Source of the DNA: JASLQO01 sp002327525 | GTDB lineage: Bacteria > Pseudomonadota > Gammaproteobacteria > Pseudomonadales > Azotimanducaceae | Assembly (NCBI GenBank): GCA_030744435.1 | Contig: JASLQO010000011.1 | Location: 1 to 64,000 of the forward strand | Direction: 5' to 3' | Length of the DNA: 64,000 nt | Shown: piece by piece, positions 35,384 to 43,555 of the stretch | Position numbering within the stretch: position 1 is the first letter of the stretch | Layout: each line of letters opens with the position of its first letter | Program-made: the position numbers and the translations under genes | The notes under the pieces: generated by a model | What the model saw: only the letters and a program-made list of their open reading frames with translations | Database searches by the model: none | What the model was told of the DNA's origin: nothing

Positions 35384-38300
35384 TCAAGGCTTCTCGACGC
35401 TGCCTGACGGGTTCTGGCCCCACCACCACTGCTGCGGCAACGGCCGCTCGACGGGCCAGATCTGGTCCATGGTGGCTGCATCGAACACCTCTCCCCCCTT
35501 GATCACAAAACGTAAATCTGCGCTCGAACGGATGTCCTTGAGCGGGTTGCTGTTCAGCACCACGAGATCCGCCAGCTTTCCCACGGTGATCGTGCCGAGA
35601 TCCTGGCCGACCCCGATCATCTCCGCACCCATTCGGGTTGCCGAGGTCAGTGCCTCGCCCGGGGTCATGCCAGTGGCCAATGCCCTCAGCTCCCAGTGAT
35701 AGCCGAGCCCCTGCAGCTGACCGTGCGCGCCCACACCCACGTTGCCGCCGGCACGCACGATCTCAGCGGCATGTTCTGCCACATGCTGGAAGTTGTACTC
35801 GCGCTCGTGTACCCAGGAGCGCCGCAGGGTCCGGCGCGCGATGGACGGATAGGGCATGTAGCGGCGCAGTTTGGCGTCATCGAGGGGGGATTCGTGCGTG
35901 TAGAACCAGTTTTCGGTCTGGGGTCCGCCATAGAGCACCAGCAGCGTCGGTGTATAGCCGATGCCGGACTCGGCCACCAGTTGCACTACATCGTCGTAGA
36001 TCTCCATGACAGGCAGGTTGTGTTCCGTACCATTGAATCCGTCCAGCACGTGCGTCATGTCCATCTTCATGTCGAGCGCACCTTCGGCCGTCGGCATCAG
36101 CCGGAGCTCGGCGGCGGCTTGCGCGAGCCACTGCCGCTGCTTGCGGTTACCGGCAATGTACGCCTTCAGGTTGTGCACGCCGTAGTGTTCGCGGTAGCGA
36201 CTCAGCACGTTGCGGGCGTGTGCCTTCGATGCGAAGGCATTGTTGCTGAACACGCCCGGACCGGTGGAGAGTGCCCTCGGACCCAGCATGAGGCCGGCAT
36301 CGATGAGATCCTGGTACGACAGGATGTCCGTGGTGCTGGGCTGCACGTCGAGACCCGTGGTGACCCCGTAGGCAAGGTTGGCCAGGAATGCCCAGTTGCT
36401 CGTATCCAGAACCCGCCGCATCGGCAGAAAGTGGGCGTGTGTGTCCACGTAGCCAGGCACCAGGTACTTCCCGGAGACATCGATCGTATGCGCATCGACG
36501 GGCACATCCACCTCGTCCCGCGCGCCGGTAGCGACGATGCGCTCGCCCTCTATGACGACCACTCCGCCGTCGATGGGCCGCGCACCCTCTTCCATCGTGA
36601 GCAGTGTTGCGCCGATCAGCGCCACCGTACCCCGTGGCACATGGCGGGCCCGGTATATCTCGAGCAACGTCGAGCGCACCGAATCATGGTCTTCGCGCAG
36701 CTCGTCTGCCTGATCGCCGCCCACTTCTGCGTGTGTGTCCTCTTCTTCATCCGAACCGTTCAGGTCGAAGTCCACATCGGCGAGCGAGCGCCGGTACAGT
36801 GTGTGTCCCGCAGACCAGTAGAACTCTTCTTCGTTCGACCAGCCGAGAAAATCGTTGCCGACATCGGTGACGCGCACCAGAGGCACTGCCGCGGCCTTGA
36901 TATCCAGTTTCAGGTTGCGCAGGTGCTGGGTCAGGAGACCCGCGACGTATAGCTGATTGGCGTGCTGGATGAGCGCATGACGACCATCCGGAGAAATTCT
37001 GATGTCGTCCGCACTGACGCTGCCCTTGGCGTTGAAGTAGCCGGGGCCGGCTACCTTGAGATGGTCGCGGCGGTCACTGCCGTCGAAACGCAACGAAACC
37101 AGAACGCGGTTGTCACTGTCGGCAAACGGGCTGTTCCCCGACAGGTAGAGGTATACGCGATCGGCTTCCGGACCGAAGTGCGGTCGTGTGAGTCCCCGCG
37201 CGGGTAGAATCACGCGTGCTTCGCCACCCCCGGACGGTAGCCAGACGAGATCCGATCCCACCGGTGCCCCCATGTCGAATTCGCGGTAGAGGCGGTCGAA
37301 ACTAGTCGCGCGCAGGGCCACCACACGCTCTCCGTCGGGCGACCACGCGGGATCGGTATAATATGCCGGCCGTTGCGTGAGTTGCTTCGCTCGCCCCCCG
37401 TTGCTGCGTACCCGCCAGACATGACCACCGGTTTGCTGCCAGCTGACGAACGCCAGATAGCGGCCGTCCGGCGACCAGGCCGGTTGAAATGCCTGCACGC
37501 CGTCCGGACTCACGGTTTTGGTTTTACCGTTCGAGAATTCGTGCACATACACCCGGGTGAACGCGGAGAACGCGACCCGTTCGCCGTCGGGCGATACCTG
37601 CGGGTCGCGAATGAGGCGTGCCTTGACCGGTCCCATGCCCAGCCGATAGGGAAAGTGCAGCCGTTCGCCCAGTGCTTGATTCACCTCGGCCCGGAATCCT
37701 ATCGCGCTGACGTCTCCAGTGGCCACGGAAACACGCCGAATACCGCCCGCGCTGGCGTAGACGACGGATTCTCCGTCGGGAGTAAACGCATAACCCGGCA
37801 ACAGGTCGCGCGTGAATCGCGATTCCTGTTCGTCGAACTGCACCGGGTAGGCCAGCCAGCGCTCCCCCCCTGTAGCGAGATCGCGGATACGCAGACCCGT
37901 TTTGTGCTCATGCCGCGTTCCGAACACCAGCTGAGACCCATCCGGCGACAACACTGGACGAAAGGCACTGCCAATGGCCTGTGTCAGTATGTCCTCGATG
38001 CCATCGCGCAGATCCCAGCGGGCGATCTGCCACAACGGCAGGCGCACGTTATAGCCGAATCCTCCGTTTTTCCGCGCGTAGTAGAGATAGCGGCCATCCG
38101 GTGAGTAAACTGCCCCCAGTGCATTGTGACGCTGGCTGTTGGGTGTGGACTCCGAGGTGGCCGAGCGGGTGAGCTGCACTCCCTTGCCGCCATCGATGTG
38201 ATAGGCCCACAACTCGAACGTGCGCTGGCCCCACTTGGTGCGCGAGGCGACCACGTGCGACCCGTCCGGCGAGAACCCGGGAGAGGCGAATTCGATTTGG

Positions 38301-38743
38301 CCATCGCCGGAGGCAATCTCGACAGCGTCGCTGCCATCCACGGCAACCGTCCACAGCCCCTCATAGCCACCTCGGTCGCTGACGAAAACGATGCGCTGAC
38401 CATCTGGTGAGAAGCGCGGCTGACTGTCGAACGCCATACCGCTGGTAATGCGGACCGCCTCCCCCCCGGTGAGCGGTAGCGTATACAGATCACCGAGCAC
38501 CTCTAACACCAGCATCTCCCCGTCCGGAGCCACATCCAGAGACAGCCAGGTGGCCTGAGTGACCTCGAAACCGACCTCACGATCGGTTGCGAGCGGGAGT
38601 TCTGGTTTGTCTTCCTCACTCCCGTTTTCGCTGGAAGCAACTTCAGCACCCGGCGACAACAGTGCGGCCAACAAGATCAGGCTGTTCAGTACGCGCTGGT
38701 GCATGGTCGATACCCAAGAGAATAAGCGCGACATTTTCTTCAT
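35384..38743 (-). CDS. Exported beta-propeller / amidohydrolase fusion protein
   Basis: A 1119-residue protein. A signal peptide (hydrophobic core NSLILLAALLS) leads to TolB/PD40-type propeller repeats over residues about 60-680 (SPDGQRIVFVSDRGG, SPDGRYLAFVSWQ and many similar). The second half is a metal-dependent amidohydrolase: YVDTHAHFLPMRR (HxH) near residue 768, a later GAHGQLQGLG, and the terminal TVGKLADLVVLNSNPL. ATG 38743 is taken; ATG 38704 gives a shorter signal. Known relatives are periplasmic or surface hydrolases of unclear substrate, possibly peptides or cyclic amides. It is divergent from the DAHP synthase fragment. Confidence 0.9.
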   Translation of the reverse strand: MKKMSRLFSWVSTMHQRVLNSLILLAALLSPGAEVASSENGSEEDKPELPLATDREVGFEVTQATWLSLDVAPDGEMLVLEVLGDLYTLPLTGGEAVRITSGMAFDSQPRFSPDGQRIVFVSDRGGYEGLWTVAVDGSDAVEIASGDGQIEFASPGFSPDGSHVVASRTKWGQRTFELWAYHIDGGKGVQLTRSATSESTPNSQRHNALGAVYSPDGRYLYYARKNGGFGYNVRLPLWQIARWDLRDGIEDILTQAIGSAFRPVLSPDGSQLVFGTRHEHKTGLRIRDLATGGERWLAYPVQFDEQESRFTRDLLPGYAFTPDGESVVYASAGGIRRVSVATGDVSAIGFRAEVNQALGERLHFPYRLGMGPVKARLIRDPQVSPDGERVAFSAFTRVYVHEFSNGKTKTVSPDGVQAFQPAWSPDGRYLAFVSWQQTGGHVWRVRSNGGRAKQLTQRPAYYTDPAWSPDGERVVALRATSFDRLYREFDMGAPVGSDLVWLPSGGGEARVILPARGLTRPHFGPEADRVYLYLSGNSPFADSDNRVLVSLRFDGSDRRDHLKVAGPGYFNAKGSVSADDIRISPDGRHALIQHANQLYVAGLLTQHLRNLKLDIKAAAVPLVRVTDVGNDFLGWSNEEEFYWSAGHTLYRRSLADVDFDLNGSDEEEDTHAEVGGDQADELREDHDSVRSTLLEIYRARHVPRGTVALIGATLLTMEEGARPIDGGVVVIEGERIVATGARDEVDVPVDAHTIDVSGKYLVPGYVDTHAHFLPMRRVLDTSNWAFLANLAYGVTTGLDVQPSTTDILSYQDLIDAGLMLGPRALSTGPGVFSNNAFASKAHARNVLSRYREHYGVHNLKAYIAGNRKQRQWLAQAAAELRLMPTAEGALDMKMDMTHVLDGFNGTEHNLPVMEIYDDVVQLVAESGIGYTPTLLVLYGGPQTENWFYTHESPLDDAKLRRYMPYPSIARRTLRRSWVHEREYNFQHVAEHAAEIVRAGGNVGVGAHGQLQGLGYHWELRALATGMTPGEALTSATRMGAEMIGVGQDLGTITVGKLADLVVLNSNPLKDIRSSADLRFVIKGGEVFDAATMDQIWPVERPLPQQWWWGQNPSGSVEKP

Positions 38744-38828
38744 ACCCGGGCGGTCGGGCAACTGCCGCGCCGACCGATACAATTGGTTACGATACGGTCG
38801 CAGCCGTTTGACACCCGAATGCCAACCT

Positions 38829-39545
38829 ATGACCCGCACAGACAATCTGCGCATCGAACGTACCCGACCGTTGATCGCGCCCGCGGTGCTGAGTGAAGAG
38901 ATTCCGCTTACCGAACCGTCGTCGCAGTATGTTGCCGACGCACGCCGCACCATTTGCGACATTCTCTTTGGGGATGACCCACGCCTGCTGGTGATCGCCG
39001 GGCCGTGTTCGATTCACGATCCAGCGGCTGCGATGGAGTACGCAGAAAGACTCAGGGCGACAGCCCAAGAGCATCGGGAAAAACTCTACCTCGTGATGCG
39101 GGTGTACTTCGAGAAGCCTCGTACCGTCGTGGGTTGGAAAGGCCTTATCAACGATCCGGACCTCGATGGCAGCTATCGCATCAATCACGGTTTGCGCCTG
39201 GCCCGCAAATTGCTCGCCGATGTCGCCGAACTGGAGCTACCCACCGCCACAGGGTTTTTGGATACCACTTTCGGACAGTACTACACGGATCTGATCAGCT
39301 GGGGCGCTATCGGCGCACGCACTGCCGAAAGTCAGATCCACCGCGAATTGGCCTCGGGCCTGTCGATGCCCGTGGGAATTAATAACCGCACGGATGGCGA
39401 CCTGCAGATAGCCATCGACGCCATTCGTGCAGCAGCTCACCCACACCTGTTTCCGTCACTCACGAAGTCTGCAGCCGGTTACCCGCACAGCGCTTACGTT
39501 CATCAGCCGGTGTGTGTCCCGAAGCTAAAGCTATCCCCGAGCTAG
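38829..39545 (+). pseudogene. DAHP synthase (AroG/F/H type), C-terminally truncated
   Basis: A 238-residue frame from ATG 38829. Residues 1-215 match class I 3-deoxy-7-phosphoheptulonate synthase: LLVIAGPCSIHDPAAAMEYA, VMRVYFEKPRTVVGWKG, TATGFLDTTFGQYYTDLISW, SLSMPVGINNRTDG-like segment and HPHLFPSLTKSA. The normal continuation, with metal-binding His, Glu and Asp of the last third (about 110 residues), is replaced by an unrelated tail ending PKLKLSPS. It cannot form a complete barrel, so first-step aromatic synthesis must rely on another copy. Confidence 0.85.
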
Positions 39546-39550
39546 CTTCG
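39520..39550. repeat. Inverted repeat at the end of the DAHP synthase fragment
   Basis: CGAAGCTA (39520-39527) is mirrored by TAGCTTCG (39543-39550), spanning the stop codon at 39543-39545. There is no T tract on either side. It could be a hairpin stabilising or ending the truncated transcript. Confidence 0.5.
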
Positions 39551-39583
39551 GAATGCCAGCAGAAATGGTGTGTGTCCTCACCT

Positions 39584-39599
39584 CAAGACTAGAGTCTTG
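39584..39599. promoter_or_regulatory. 16-bp palindrome upstream of the molybdenum hydroxylase operon
   Basis: CAAGACT-AG-AGTCTTG is a perfect dyad 50 bases before the first gene of the operon. It is not followed by a T tract, so an operator is more likely than a terminator. No regulator gene is adjacent. Confidence 0.5.
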
Positions 39600-39648
39600 C
39601 TGCGTACGTGGTTAGGATTGGGATTCACAAGGGAGAGGCAGTCTGTCA

Positions 39649-40509
39649 ATGAGATATGAAGCACCGTCTACAACGCGGGAGGCGTCAGCGCTGCTTGCGA
39701 ACGCGAAGGGTAAAGCCGTCGTGCTCGCAGGGGGTACCGATCTGCTGGCACGTCTTAAAAGCGGAGACATCGAACCCGATCTGGTCGTGGACATCAAACG
39801 CATCGACACTACCCAGTCGATCAAGCGGATGGCAAGCGGATTTCGTATCGGAGCAAGCGTGCCTTGTGTGGAGATCGGTCGATCCGCAGCACTCAAGAGA
39901 GCCTGGCCCGGCGTCGTCGAGGCTGCCCAGCTGATCGGGTCCGATCAGATTCAGGGCCGCTGCACCATCGCAGGCAACCTGTGCAACGCATCTCCCGCGG
40001 CAGACAGCGTACCCGCTCTCATCGCGGCAGGCGCAAAGGCATCCGTCGTCGGAACAGCGGGCAGGCGTACAGTTGCGGTCGAGAAGATCACCACCGGACC
40101 TGGCAAAACGTCTCTCGGCAAAGACGAGATCGTGGAATCCATAAATCTGCCAAAGAGGCCGCCCAGAACCGGAGACGCTTACCTACGTTTCACACCGCGT
40201 ACCGAAATGGACATCGCGGTTGTCGGTGCCGGCGTCTGCCTCACGCTCAATGGCAAGGGCGAGGTCAGTAAGGCACGCGTGGTGCTAGGCGCTGTGGCAC
40301 CCACCGCCGTGATCGTGGCGGATGCAGCCAATGCCATCATCGGCTCCCGGCTCGAAGACAGCGCACTCGCCGAAATGGCCGCAGCTTGCGAGGCAGCCTG
40401 CAATCCCATCGACGACATGCGCGGCACCATCGAATTTCGAACGGACGTGTCCGGCGTTTTGGCCAAACGTGCGGCGAAGATCGCCTACCAGCGCGCAGGA
40501 GGAAAATAA
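39649..40509 (+). CDS. Molybdenum hydroxylase FAD subunit (CoxM/XdhB type)
   Basis: A 286-residue FAD-binding medium subunit of a xanthine dehydrogenase-family hydroxylase; it passes electrons from the 2Fe-2S subunit. FAD contacts are KAVVLAGGTDLLARLK (residues about 24-39) and TIAGNLCNASPAADSVPAL (residues about 106-124). A C-terminal CO-dehydrogenase flavoprotein domain follows. It is the first gene of a six-gene run; its TAA overlaps the next ATG by one base (TAATG). Confidence 0.95.
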   Translation: MRYEAPSTTREASALLANAKGKAVVLAGGTDLLARLKSGDIEPDLVVDIKRIDTTQSIKRMASGFRIGASVPCVEIGRSAALKRAWPGVVEAAQLIGSDQIQGRCTIAGNLCNASPAADSVPALIAAGAKASVVGTAGRRTVAVEKITTGPGKTSLGKDEIVESINLPKRPPRTGDAYLRFTPRTEMDIAVVGAGVCLTLNGKGEVSKARVVLGAVAPTAVIVADAANAIIGSRLEDSALAEMAAACEAACNPIDDMRGTIEFRTDVSGVLAKRAAKIAYQRAGGK

Positions 40510-41003
40510 TGTCCGCAGTACAAGTATCAACCACCGTCAATGGCGACGCCATCGACTTCGTCTGCCAGCCCACTGAGACCTTACTCGATGTGCTGCGCAA
40601 CAGACTGGGCCTGATCGGCTCCAAGGAAGGCTGCGGCACCGGCGATTGCGGCGCCTGCAGCGTAACCGTCGACGGCCAACTGGTCTGCTCCTGCCTTGTG
40701 CTGGGTGCGGAAGCCGAGGGACGCAAGATAGGCACTGTCGAAGGCCTCGCCGACGGCGACAAGCTGCATCCGCTGCAAAAACAGTTCATCGACAACGCGG
40801 CACTTCAGTGCGGTGTCTGCACACCGGGATTCCTGGTCGCTGCCAAAGCGCTGCTCGATAGAAATCCCAACCCAACGGAGCAGGAAATCCGTTACGCGCT
40901 GGCCGGAAATCTGTGTCGTTGCACCGGCTATGACAAGATCGTCCGAGCGGTCAACGCCGCCGCCAGAGACGTCAGAAAACAGCAAGCGCGGAAAAAACGC
41001 TAG
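40509..41003 (+). CDS. Molybdenum hydroxylase 2Fe-2S subunit (CoxS/XdhC-like small subunit)
   Basis: A 164-residue iron-sulfur subunit. The N-terminal plant-type ferredoxin cluster has Cys in EGCGTGDCGACSVTVDG and LVCSC; the C-terminal helical [2Fe-2S] domain has LQCGVCTPGF and NLCRCTGYDK. All eight cluster cysteines are present. The C-terminus is very basic (RKQQARKKR). It is translationally coupled to the FAD subunit and lies 30 bases before the large subunit. Confidence 0.96.
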   Translation: MSAVQVSTTVNGDAIDFVCQPTETLLDVLRNRLGLIGSKEGCGTGDCGACSVTVDGQLVCSCLVLGAEAEGRKIGTVEGLADGDKLHPLQKQFIDNAALQCGVCTPGFLVAAKALLDRNPNPTEQEIRYALAGNLCRCTGYDKIVRAVNAAARDVRKQQARKKR

Positions 41004-41033
41004 GGCTCAGCACGGAATTTCAGGAGACTCCCA

Positions 41034-43283
41034 ATGGCACACGATACGAGTTACACCGACCAAGATTTCAAAATCGTCGGATCCCGGCCGCCGCGACCGG
41101 ACGGAATAGACAAGGTCACTGGTCGCGCCCGCTATGGCGCGGACGTGTCCGCGCCAGGTCAGCTGGTAGGGCGCGTCCTGCGCTCGCCTCACGCGCACGC
41201 GAAGATCCGCAAGATCGACACATCACGCGCCCAAAAACTCAAAGGGGTGAAGGCAGTTATTACCAGCAAAGACCTACCGGACCTCACCGAAGGCAATCGC
41301 GGTAACTACGACATTCTCGAGAATTGCATGGCACGCGAGCATGCACTCTACGACGGTCACGCAGTGGCCGCGGTCGCCGCTGTCGATGAGCAGACCGCTC
41401 GAAAGGCCCTGAAGCTCATCAAGGTCGACTACAAGGTGCTGCCACACGTCACGGACGTCGATGCGGCGATGCAGGACGATGCGCCCGTGGTGCAACCACA
41501 CATTCAACACGACGGCAAGCCATCCAACATCTGCAACGTCTCACAATTCGGCCACGGGGACGTGGAGGCGGGTTTCGCGCAAGCCGACGTGATTGTCGAG
41601 AAGACCTACAAAACCGAACAAACCCACCAGGGCTATATAGAACCGCACGCCTGCCTCGCCAGCGTCGGGCCAGACGGCCAGGGTGAATTGTGGGTGACCA
41701 CTCAGGGGCATTTCACCGTCCGCAATTTATGTGCATCGTTGCTGGGAATGGACATAGCCAAACTGAAGGTCACGTCATCCGAGATCGGCGGTGGATTCGG
41801 CGGCAAGACCCACATCTGGACAGAACCCCTGGCGCTCGCATTGTCGCGCAAGGCAAATCTGCCGGTAAAACTGGTCATGTCGCGCGAAGACGTCTTCAAG
41901 GGCAGCGGCCCCACCTGCTCCACATCCATGGACATCAAGATCGGCGCAAAAAAGGACGGCACCGTCACCGCCGCCAGCGCCACGCTGCGCTATCACGCGG
42001 GGCCGCACCCGGGGCCCTGGGGAATGCTGGGCGGCATGACCGCGTGGGCGTGTTACGACTTCGAAAATGTACAATCCATTGCCTACGACGTTCTGGTCAA
42101 TCGCCCGAAAGTGGCTGCTTATCGCGCGCCCTCCGCACCCATGGCAGCCTTCGGCGTGGAAAGCACGATGGATCTGGTGGCCGAAGCAATTGGCATGGAC
42201 CCGGTGGATTTCCGCATCAAGAACGCCGCCAAGGAGGGAACCCGCGCATCCTACGGGCCCACTTACGGCCCCATCGGCATTGGCCCCACCCTCGAGGCGG
42301 TCAAGAACCACCCGCACATGAGAGCCAGACTTGGTAAGAATCAGGGGCGCGGCATGGCTTGTGGATTCTGGTTCAACTTCGGCGGCCAGACCTGCACCGA
42401 CCTCAACATCGGAGTCGATGGCAGCGTCAATCTGACCGTGGGTACGGTAGACGTCGGCGGGGCTCGTGCTTCCATGTCTCTGATCGCCGCCGAAGAGTTG
42501 GGCATTCCTTACGACCAGGTGAAGTGCAACGTCGGCGACACCGCATCGCTGGGCCACAACGACACCACCGAGGGCAGCCGCGGCACATTCTCCTCGGGTA
42601 TGGCCACCATTTTTGCCGCACGCAATGCCATCGAGGAGATGAAAGCACGCGCGGCCAAAACCTGGGAAATAGACATCGAAGATATCGAGTGGCGAGATGG
42701 TGCTGCACATGCCATGGGCATGCAGCACAGCAACCTCGCGCCCTTGAGTCTTGCCGAGATCGCGGGGGCTTCTCCCGGCACCGGCGGGCCCATTGCCGGT
42801 CACAACGAAGTGGTCGCGGACGGCGCGGGGGTTTCGTTCGCAAGCCACATCTGCGATGTGGAGGTCGATCCGGAAACCGGCGCGACCCGGGTCATCCGCT
42901 ACACAGTAGTACAGGATGCGGGCAAAGCCATCCACCCCGACTATGTGGAGGGCCAGTTCCAGGGGGGGGCTGCACAGGGCATAGGCTGGGCACTGAACGA
43001 AGAGTATGTCTATGGCGAAGACGGCTGCCTGCAGAACCCGAGCTTTCTGGACTATCGCATTCCTGTTTGCTCCGACCTGCCGTTCATAGATACCGAGATT
43101 CTCGAGATCCCCAATCCAAATCATCCCTACGGGATCAGGGGGGTCGGCGAAACTTCCATCGTACCGCCGCTGGCGGCAATCGGAAACGCGGTGTCCAGCG
43201 CAGTTGGGGTTCGCCTCGATCACACGCCCATGTCGCCACCGCGCGTACTAAAAGCCATCAAGGAAAAGCAGGCAGGTGGATAG
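41034..43283 (+). CDS. Molybdenum hydroxylase catalytic subunit (CoxL/XdhA family)
   Basis: A 749-residue molybdopterin-binding subunit. The N-terminal a/b hammerhead domain begins DGIDKVTGRARYGADV. Cofactor contacts include GGGFGGKTHIW and an active-site loop AYRAPSAPMAAFGVES, where CoxL of true CO dehydrogenase has AYRGAGR with a copper-binding Cys; that Cys is absent, so this is not a CO dehydrogenase. The catalytic Glu is in IRGVGETS near the C-terminus. It hydroxylates an unidentified N-heterocycle, aromatic acyl-CoA or aldehyde. Its TAG overlaps the GTG of the MoaD-like gene. Confidence 0.94.
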   Translation: MAHDTSYTDQDFKIVGSRPPRPDGIDKVTGRARYGADVSAPGQLVGRVLRSPHAHAKIRKIDTSRAQKLKGVKAVITSKDLPDLTEGNRGNYDILENCMAREHALYDGHAVAAVAAVDEQTARKALKLIKVDYKVLPHVTDVDAAMQDDAPVVQPHIQHDGKPSNICNVSQFGHGDVEAGFAQADVIVEKTYKTEQTHQGYIEPHACLASVGPDGQGELWVTTQGHFTVRNLCASLLGMDIAKLKVTSSEIGGGFGGKTHIWTEPLALALSRKANLPVKLVMSREDVFKGSGPTCSTSMDIKIGAKKDGTVTAASATLRYHAGPHPGPWGMLGGMTAWACYDFENVQSIAYDVLVNRPKVAAYRAPSAPMAAFGVESTMDLVAEAIGMDPVDFRIKNAAKEGTRASYGPTYGPIGIGPTLEAVKNHPHMRARLGKNQGRGMACGFWFNFGGQTCTDLNIGVDGSVNLTVGTVDVGGARASMSLIAAEELGIPYDQVKCNVGDTASLGHNDTTEGSRGTFSSGMATIFAARNAIEEMKARAAKTWEIDIEDIEWRDGAAHAMGMQHSNLAPLSLAEIAGASPGTGGPIAGHNEVVADGAGVSFASHICDVEVDPETGATRVIRYTVVQDAGKAIHPDYVEGQFQGGAAQGIGWALNEEYVYGEDGCLQNPSFLDYRIPVCSDLPFIDTEILEIPNPNHPYGIRGVGETSIVPPLAAIGNAVSSAVGVRLDHTPMSPPRVLKAIKEKQAGG

Positions 43284-43528
43284 TGCCCCGGGTCGGCCTC
43301 TCCGGCCAGCACCGGGAAGCCGCAGACGGAGCTGCGTCACTGGACATCGAGGCGAGCACGATTCGGGAGCTGCTCGCCATACTGGTACAGCGCTACCCGC
43401 GCATGCAGCGTCATCTCGATGAAGGCCTCGCAGTCTCCATCAACGGCGAGATCTATCGCGACAACCGGGACATGGTCATCCCGGAAACGGCGGAGGTGTT
43501 CTTGTTGCCTAGAATCCAAGGCGGCTGA
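43283..43528 (+). CDS. MoaD/ThiS-family sulfur carrier-like protein
   Basis: An 81-residue ubiquitin-fold protein. The GTG start (43283) overlaps the large-subunit stop. The sequence STIRELLAILVQRYPRMQRH followed by LAVSINGEIYRDNRDMVIP and the terminal FLLPRIQGG is typical: a beta-grasp fold with a C-terminal Gly-Gly, the site of thiocarboxylation in MoaD and ThiS. MoaD gives sulfur to molybdopterin. A copy inside a hydroxylase operon may supply the cofactor locally or act as a dedicated sulfur donor; no MoaE or MoeB-like gene is nearby. Confidence 0.88.
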   Translation: MPRVGLSGQHREAADGAASLDIEASTIRELLAILVQRYPRMQRHLDEGLAVSINGEIYRDNRDMVIPETAEVFLLPRIQGG

Positions 43529-43555
43529 AAGCACCGCCGCAAACAGGAGAGGATA

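Noticed and set aside
41775..43223. A 482-residue minus-strand protein over the hydroxylase large subunit
   Set aside because: Antisense shadow of a well-supported gene.
41034..43283. True aerobic CO dehydrogenase
   Set aside because: The active-site loop lacks the Cys of form I CoxL and the AYRGAGR pattern.
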